Assembly: GCA_963693365.1 (NCBI GenBank) | Contig: CAVNZM010000001.1 | Coordinates: 21,390,001-21,454,000, forward strand | Direction of reading: 5' to 3' | Source of the DNA: Amoebidium appalachense | Taxonomy: Eukaryota; Ichthyosporea | Length of the DNA: 64,000 bases | Shown here: one piece after another, positions 58,839-64,000 of the stretch | Position numbering within the stretch: position 1 is the first letter of the stretch | How the letters are laid out: the number at the start of each line of letters is the position of its first letter | Notes under the pieces: generated by a model | What the model saw: only the letters and a program-made list of their open reading frames with translations | Database searches by the model: none | Told to the model about the DNA's origin: nothing | Position numbers and translations under genes: made by a program

Positions 58839-59463
58839 GTGGGGGGGGGGAGGGTTTTGATTAATAAGATTAAAACAGTTATAAGATATAGGTTCTTTCA
58901 GCCTGGGGATGACAATATTGAACTCCGGGAGGGAGGGGAGGGAGGGGAGGGGAGGGGAGGGGAGGGGGGGGGGGGGGGGGGGGGTTTAAAAAAATGGCAT
59001 TTCATTTTTTTAAAAAACTTAGTACTAAAGTCGATGCAGTCTTGACATCAAATTATGGAACAGAAATCCACAGCAGTTACCATAGTAAAGTATACAGTAA
59101 CAGCCGATATGTAACCGGATTCTGCTTCAACATTATTTTCAATCATGTTGAAGCAATCATGTTGAAGGAAGTGATCTCGAAGGATACAAGGGGAAGAGAG
59201 TGGGAGAATGGAAGTAGGGACGGGTACGGTGTGTGTATGAGGGTATAGGGGTTTAAAGTGGATATTGGCGGGTCACGGTGGGGGGGGGGGGGGGGGGGGG
59301 GGAAGGGTGGGGCGGGGGAGGGGGGAAGGGTGTGGGGGGGGGGGAGGGGGGAAGGGTGGGGGGGGGGTGTGGGGGGGGGGGGGTTTGAGAAATGCAGGAG
59401 GAAGGGGGGGAGGGGGGAGAAAGAGGGGGGAGGGGGGGGGGGGAGGGTGGGGGGGGTGTGTGT

Positions 59464-59494
<31 letters not shown>

Positions 59495-59751
59495 GGGAAG
59501 GGAGGGGGGGAGGGGGGGAGAACCTTCGCCGGTTCGGGGATGGCCTCGGGGTTGTAGCTGTCGGTGGGGTTGACAATTATGAGAACAATTTCACCCTTCT
59601 TGGCGTTTGAGTACGGGCTTGGATTCTTCCACTCTGCCAAGCGTGCTCGTTTCCCAGGGTCCCGGTACGCCCCTGAGTATGGTGCTTTGAAGGGCTTGTC
59701 CTGCCGCAAGCTGGGCAGCGGATCCTCAATCGGCTCCGGTTCGACAGCCAC
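56153..59751 (-). CDS. Acidic multi-exon protein, unrecognised, partial at both ends
   Basis: Five exons in transcript order: 59751-59524, 58698-58473, 57846-57787, 57058-56858, 56303-56153. All have GT-AG boundaries and consistent phases (0, 1, 1, 1), giving at least 288 residues. The first part is a compact domain (GEIVLIIVNPTDSYNPEAIP then ILNVHKDGTIEVLWYL) resembling a small beta-barrel such as Tudor-like folds; that is inference only. Then come acidic segments (DEFTEEPVDADPL, EEEEEEED) and an Asn/Ser/Asp-rich part (NSNNDNIKNPGSV). Exons 3 and 4 share their first half, so one was copied from the other. The 5' exon with the start codon and the 3' end are not found. The copia insertion at about 60.1-64 kb lies just upstream and may have separated the promoter. 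Confidence 0.6.
56515..56698. repeat. (GT)n and G-run cluster in intron
   Basis: GT tract, G runs at 56528-56549 and 56561-56579, then a GT tract of about 55 bases at 56628-56683, all in the intron between the exons at 57058-56858 and 56303-56153. Confidence 0.95.
57060..58026. repeat. Tandem exon-plus-intron duplication, about 0.7-0.8 kb units
   Basis: TTTGACATATTATGAGATAG and following bases occur at 57242-57300 and 57968-58026. The exons downstream of them in transcript order (57058 and 57846 starts) share GCCGxAGACGAATxCxCTGAGGAG-like sequence, preceded by GT tracts and G runs at the same relative positions. The unit was therefore duplicated with its exon. Confidence 0.85.
57177..57226. 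repeat. T-run/G-run junction
   Basis: A T-rich tract followed by about 36 G. Similar T-then-G junctions occur at about 57735-57779, 58087-58141 and 58741-58838. Confidence 0.95.
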
Positions 59752-59759
59752 CTGTTCGG

Positions 59760-60050
59760 TATGTACTGGTTAGTTGTTCAAGGGGAAATGCGCGTCATGC
59801 AAACTTCTATAAAATTGACCATGTCATTGTGCAACCGTACCTAACAGCGCACACCAGGGCTGGGTGGGTCACGTTGTGTGTATGAGGGTGTTTGTGTGTT
59901 TGAAGGAGGGAGGGGGGGGGGGGGGGGAGAGAGAGAGAGGGACGGGGGGGGGGGGGGTTGCCGGTTCTAGGACGGTATTGGCCTTACACAAGTTATGCAA
60001 ATCATGTCCTTCAATAGAGTTCATTTGTTCGATAGTGTTCCTAACTATTT
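59760..60050. repeat. Copy of intronic sequence found at 57365-57635
   Basis: GGTATGTACTGG, GCGTCATGCAAA, CATTGACC/AATTGACCATG, GTATGAGGG, a G run, and GTATTGGCCT followed by TCCTTCAAT occur in the same order and spacing at 57365-57635 and here. Both lie upstream, in transcript order, of exons of the acidic gene, so this is a third trace of the same duplication process. Confidence 0.8.
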
Positions 60051-60101
60051 GCAAATGTGTGTGAGTGTGTGTTTGTGTCTACGTGTGTGTGTTGTGTGTA
60101 T

Positions 60102-60139
<38 letters not shown>

Positions 60140-60925
60140 ACCTGTTCTGGTTCTGTTGTAATACGTAGTATTTACATATTGTAAGATCTTCTCAGTTCGT
60201 GTTATTTTTCATTCATTTACTTAATGAAAAAGATGTGCTCCTTGTACGTAAATTATGACATCGATCTCAGTGTATTTGAGTACTTGTAATCGTGTTGTGT
60301 CGGCTATATTTGTGTATTTAGATATCGATTACAGCAACTGATTATAGGTACACGAGTCTACCCAGTGAGGGAGAAACGTGTACATGTTATTGTACATGAA
60401 TATCTTCGGTTATAACTGTGTTTTCATGTTCGTGTTTTCTGTCCTGCTTTCTTTTCTTTTTCCTCTTTCTTCTTCTTTCTTTTCTCTTTCTTTCTTCTCT
60501 TTTTCCTTTCATTTAATTATATTTCTCTCTCACTAATATACGTTGAGTAGATTTATATTACTCGTTATGTTTTGATTGGTAGAAAAACACTTAGGTTACA
60601 CTTTAGCTTGTCAGGTATGATTCATAGCTTAGTCAACCACTTTTGTTTTTTGTTGCCGTACTATATCAATCAGTGGACTTAGTCAGAAAATGTCTGAGTC
60701 TTTGTAGCCGATGATAGGTTAGAAACATCACCTCTTTCCTCGTTACTCTTCACCTCTTTTCTTTCTTATAGCTGTGACCTATGGTGTGTGTTCCCGCGTC
60801 TCCGGATCTATCCGGGAAATAATCAGTTAATTGTGATTGGTTATTTTAGACATAGATTGATTCCGACTGGTCGGAAATCATGTATGGATTTAACTTAAGG
60901 GAATTTCAGGTTTTTTAGCGATCAA
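60051..60925. other. AT-rich flank and probable 5' LTR of copia element 2
   Basis: A GT tract at 60070-60138 is followed by AT-rich sequence with a long TTTCTTTCTTC pyrimidine tract (60440-60530). A comparable tract lies at the same place in copia relic 1. The start of the LTR could not be fixed because no second LTR is in view. Confidence 0.5.
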
Positions 60926-61138
60926 AATAAATTGAGTTCAGTCGTGTCTAAACATTGATGTCTGTTGTGTACACTGCTCCGATCGTTTCCGTGTTTTGTT
61001 GTTTGTGTGTCTGTGGTGTTTTTACACTGCACCACTGTGTCTCTGCTTACTTCCCAAATACTTATACAATTTAACAGGTTATGCAGCCCTTTTGCACGCT
61101 CCCTACACACATCTAGAACTAGCGCTCGTTTTTCAATC

Positions 61139-62095
61139 ATGGATCCAAACAAAACTGGCGTAAACAAAATCACCATGTGGAAAGGTGAAGGGAAGACTGG
61201 TCCCGATAGCAAAACCACCTATTTTCAATGGGAAATCATTTTTCTCGGCATGATGACCGGCACTAAAGGTGTCCGACTCGTGGATGTTGTACTTGCTGAC
61301 AACTACGTCCCCCCTACCACCGTCGCGGTTGACGGTGAACCCCCCTTCTATGGCTACGGCACTACCGCGGAACTCAAGGAGGCCCGCAATTGCCTCCTGC
61401 TCCATATGATACAGAACATCGACCCTTCCGTACTCACCACCGTTGCCCAGTACCGTATTGGCATGGACCCTGAACGGGCCATGTGGAAATTCCGTCAACA
61501 CTATCTCCAAGGCAAACCCGATCAGATCCGCATCCTTCACCGTCAGTGGGATGCCTGTGCCCTTCAGCCCGGTGAATCATTCACCACCTACCTGAGCCGT
61601 CTGCAGACCATCGTGAACCAGCTCCAGTCTCTTCAAGATGAGTCCATTCACTTCACTCGTCTAGCTGAGAAGTTCTTCAATGAACTCACCACCAGAGACG
61701 ACCTCACCCCTGAGTTCAACCGTCTTATCGAAGACTATCACTTCGGTGATAAGCTATTCCCCGACTTCGAGTCCCTCCACAACCACGTCAAGGGCATCGA
61801 GTTACGTCAAGACCTCAAGATGCAACTCCGGAGCAACCGTGCCCACCGTGCCTCCAAGTCCAGCATGGCATTAAATGCCAGTGCTCCCCCCGTGATCTTC
61901 CTCGCCGTGACATACGCACCCGACTTGACCGTACCCCTGGTACGGACCTCCGAACTCGTCTCTCCCGACAGCACACCCGATCCCGTTCTCCCCACCGGCC
62001 TGCCTTCCGGTCCACGTCTCGTTCCCCCAGTCGTTCCCGTTTCTCGGGTTCCCGTCGTTCTGATTCCCCGGCTCGTTCTAACACCCCGTCCGTGA
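61139..62095 (+). CDS. gag: Copia gag polyprotein (first frame)
   Basis: ATG 61139 opens a frame to TGA 62093-62095. The capsid-like part contains TYFQWEIIFLG, AMWKFRQHYLQG and FTTYLSRLQTIV, typical in spacing of the copia gag family. From about 61885 (C6 run) the meaningful sequence switches by -1 into another frame, which encodes an Arg/Ser-rich basic tail leading into the CCHC knuckle. The last 65 codons of this frame are therefore probably not the natural C-terminus. Confidence 0.65.
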   Translation: MDPNKTGVNKITMWKGEGKTGPDSKTTYFQWEIIFLGMMTGTKGVRLVDVVLADNYVPPTTVAVDGEPPFYGYGTTAELKEARNCLLLHMIQNIDPSVLTTVAQYRIGMDPERAMWKFRQHYLQGKPDQIRILHRQWDACALQPGESFTTYLSRLQTIVNQLQSLQDESIHFTRLAEKFFNELTTRDDLTPEFNRLIEDYHFGDKLFPDFESLHNHVKGIELRQDLKMQLRSNRAHRASKSSMALNASAPPVIFLAVTYAPDLTVPLVRTSELVSPDSTPDPVLPTGLPSGPRLVPPVVPVSRVPVVLIPRLVLTPRP

Positions 62096-62890
62096 AAGAA
62101 TGCTCCTACTGCCACGAGCCTGATCACACGATCATCGATTGCCCTGAGCCGAAATGCCGTATGTCCAGACACAACCGTTCCCGTCAAGGCAGTGAGAAAT
62201 CTGTCTCCTTTGCTTTCTCGGCATACAATGCTAGCTCCGTCCCCGTGTCCTCCGACCCTGCCTGGGATTCCGGGTGCAACATGACTGTCTGCCCCACCCG
62301 TGAGTTCTTCCATGACCTCACTCCCCTTCCGACACCGACTCCCGTTGCTGCCTTCAATGGCACCCCCGTCTTGGCCACTCACACCGGCCATATCGTCCTC
62401 AACACCACCACCGACCATGGCACTGCCACCCTTACCATTGAAGCCTACTACACCCCGTCTGGCCAAGCCTTCCTCATTTCAACATCCCAAGCTGCTGCCG
62501 AATACATCAAGGGTGATTTGAACGATGCCTCCACTCCGTCATTCCTCTTCGACCGTCTCACCGGCCGTCACCTCGTCAACCTCCGTCTACACAACGGTCT
62601 GTATTACTTCAAGGACTACACCATTCAACCACCCACTCGTCCTGTGGCTCTGGCTGCCACTACCAGTGTTAACCCATCCATCTGGCACCATCGTCTGGGG
62701 CACCGTGCTATGACCAGCATCAAGGACATGGTCAAACACGACCTTGTTATTGGTCTCCCCTCCTCTGTCCTCGACTGTGATGTTCCTGATTGTCATGGCT
62801 GCATTATGGGTAAAACCACCAAGGCTCCGTTCAAGGGTGACCGTCCTCACTCCAACATCCCCGGTCATGAATGGCATTGGGATTTTTTGA
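62092..62890 (+). CDS. pol: Copia pol 5' part: zinc knuckle, protease, GAG-pre-integrase, start of integrase
   Basis: The CCHC knuckle CSYCHEPDHTIIDC lies at the start. The aspartic protease active site reads AWDSGCNMTVC. The integrase HHCC zinc finger is WHHRLGH ... CHGCIMGK. The first catalytic Asp of the integrase lies in HEWHWDF at about 62880. The frame is then lost at a T6 run (62883-62888) by one base. The upstream end is open in this frame across the Arg/Ser-rich gag tail. Confidence 0.7.
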
Positions 62891-64000
62891 GCCTACCACA
62901 ACATCGTACGGAGGTTCCAAGGTTGCTCTCGTCACTGTCTGCCGTGCCTCTGGACTCGTCAAGATCTACCCGATGGCCGACCGTACCACCACCCTGGACA
63001 TTCTCACAGCTCACACCAACCTCGTTGCCACCCATGCCCCCTCCAAAGTTGGTGTTTACCACTTCGACTCCGGCTCTGAGTTCACCTCCAAGGATACCCG
63101 TGCCTTTTGCCTCTCCCAGGGCATCAAGGCCAGCTATGCTCCGGTGGACTGCCCTCAACTGAACGGCTATGTTGAACGACATATGCGGTTCCTCCAAGAG
63201 ATTGTCCGTTGCCTCCTCCATCAAGTCCAAGATCAGTCTCTGTCTCCCAAACTGTGGGCTGAGGCCCTCCAACACGCCGCCTACATCATCAACGTCACCC
63301 CGTCCACGATTGCCAATGGTCGTACACCATTCGAGGTTTTCTACGGTGTCAAGCCCGACATCTCCGAGCTCAAAGTGTTCGGTTGCCCTGCCTACACTCA
63401 CGTGCCAGCCTCTAAACGGAACAAGCTGGCCCCCACCGTCAAACTCGGCATGTATATCGGCTATGATCTTCAATCACACTGCCACCGGATCTTCAATGCC
63501 ACCACCCATCGTGTCGGCCTCTTCCGTGATGTGATTTTCGACGAATCAGCTTATCTCCCGTCCGACATTCCATCAACCCTTCCGACCCCCGACACCACTG
63601 CTACCTCGACCACCCCACCCCCCACGGTTGACACTGCAGATGATGTTTGTCTGGTGTACTCTGGCCCCCCTCCTGCCATCGTCGTTCCCCCGACACCCCC
63701 CCCCCACCGGCCCCCCTGCCCCCGTGCCCGTCCAGCCTGCCGACCCTCATCCTGCCCCTGGCAACGTCACACCCATCCGACCCGGCTCCCCCGACAACTT
63801 CCACTCGGCCCCGTCCAGCCCGGAGGTTGCCCCCCCTGCACTTCCGAACTTCCAAGTTCCCCCCCACCGTCTCCACCTCCCCCGGTTCCTGCACCCCGTC
63901 GTTCTGCCCGTCTACAGGGCAAGGTTAGACTTCAAGCAACCACCACCCTCCCAGTCCCCCCCGGTCCCCCCATCAACATCGACCAACTACCCAAACTTGT
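62889..64000 (+). CDS. pol: Copia integrase core and linker to RT, continues past window
   Basis: The frame starting after the T6 run is open to the end of the window. It has SYGGSKVALVTV, the second Asp in HFDSGSEFTSKD, and the catalytic Glu in LNGYVERHMRFL, completing the integrase D,D-E triad. LKVFGCPAYTHVP follows, as in copia integrases. A Pro-rich linker ends with APRRSARLQGK, a motif that typically precedes the copia RT. The RT itself is out of the window. Confidence 0.75.

Larger units (their letters stand above)
60926..64000 (+). mobile_element. Ty1/copia-type LTR retrotransposon, gag to integrase, cut by window end
   Basis: A probable LTR end (AACA at 61076) is followed directly by GGTTATGCAGCCC at 61077-61089, which resembles the internal initiator-tRNA-Met primer site of copia elements. 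Gag starts at ATG 61139. Zinc knuckle, protease, integrase and the post-integrase linker follow in the Ty1/copia order (integrase before RT). The RT and RNase H and the 3' LTR lie beyond 64000. Two single-base frame switches at homopolymers interrupt the coding region. Confidence 0.8.

Overview
The window is nuclear DNA from a eukaryote. Genes carry many short GT-AG introns, exons are GC-rich, and intergenic and intronic DNA is packed with CA/GT and GA/CT microsatellites, G or C homopolymers of 20 to about 65 nt, minisatellites and transposable elements. The most informative gene is a 15-exon integrin-linked kinase (ILK) homologue. ILK is known from animals and from close unicellular relatives of animals and apusomonads, and a THAP-domain gene and several TFIIIA-like C2H2 zinc-finger genes fit the same neighbourhood. 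The proteins are clearly diverged from animal versions, so a unicellular holozoan or another obazoan is my best guess. The taxon itself cannot be fixed from this sequence.

Layout: 0-4 kb holds CA arrays, a hairpin and a short-intron 2H-phosphoesterase-like gene (+). From 4.1 to 10 kb lies the ILK gene (-), with different minisatellites in its introns. A 5'-truncated non-LTR retrotransposon (-) occupies 10.4-12.9 kb. C2H2 zinc-finger gene 1 (-) is at 15.1-16.5 kb. At 18.8-20.6 kb a second, broken copy of the same LINE lies in the opposite orientation, behind a 0.2 kb tail fragment. C2H2 gene 2 (+) follows at 20.6-22.1 kb. From 23.1 to 25.6 kb two TA-flanked terminal-inverted-repeat elements occur, one splitting a 31-bp satellite array and carrying a third, nested element with pogo/Tigger-like ends. 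A palindrome with arms of about 0.9 kb occupies 25.9-27.8 kb. From 28 to 34 kb the sequence is mostly G-rich and GT-rich, with a pair of duplicated 78-nt exons (-). C2H2 gene 3 (+) is at 34.9-36.5 kb. From 37.8 to 47.6 kb a TPR plus beta-propeller-like gene (-) can be followed through phase-matched exons. CA arrays fill 48-50 kb, and a THAP gene (+) is at 50.1-50.9 kb. A gag-only Ty1/copia relic is at 52-53.8 kb. An acidic, unrecognised multi-exon gene (-) with duplicated exon/intron blocks is at 56.1-59.8 kb. A second Ty1/copia element runs from about 61 kb off the right edge.

The genes do not form an operon-like set; they are ordinary neighbouring eukaryotic loci. The strongest single result is the ILK reconstruction: all 14 introns are phase-consistent, the product is 456 residues, and the kinase catalytic loop is degenerate, as in animal ILK. 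The three zinc-finger genes form one local paralogue family. Exon joins were worked out by hand from splice sites, reading phase and remembered family motifs. No database search was run.
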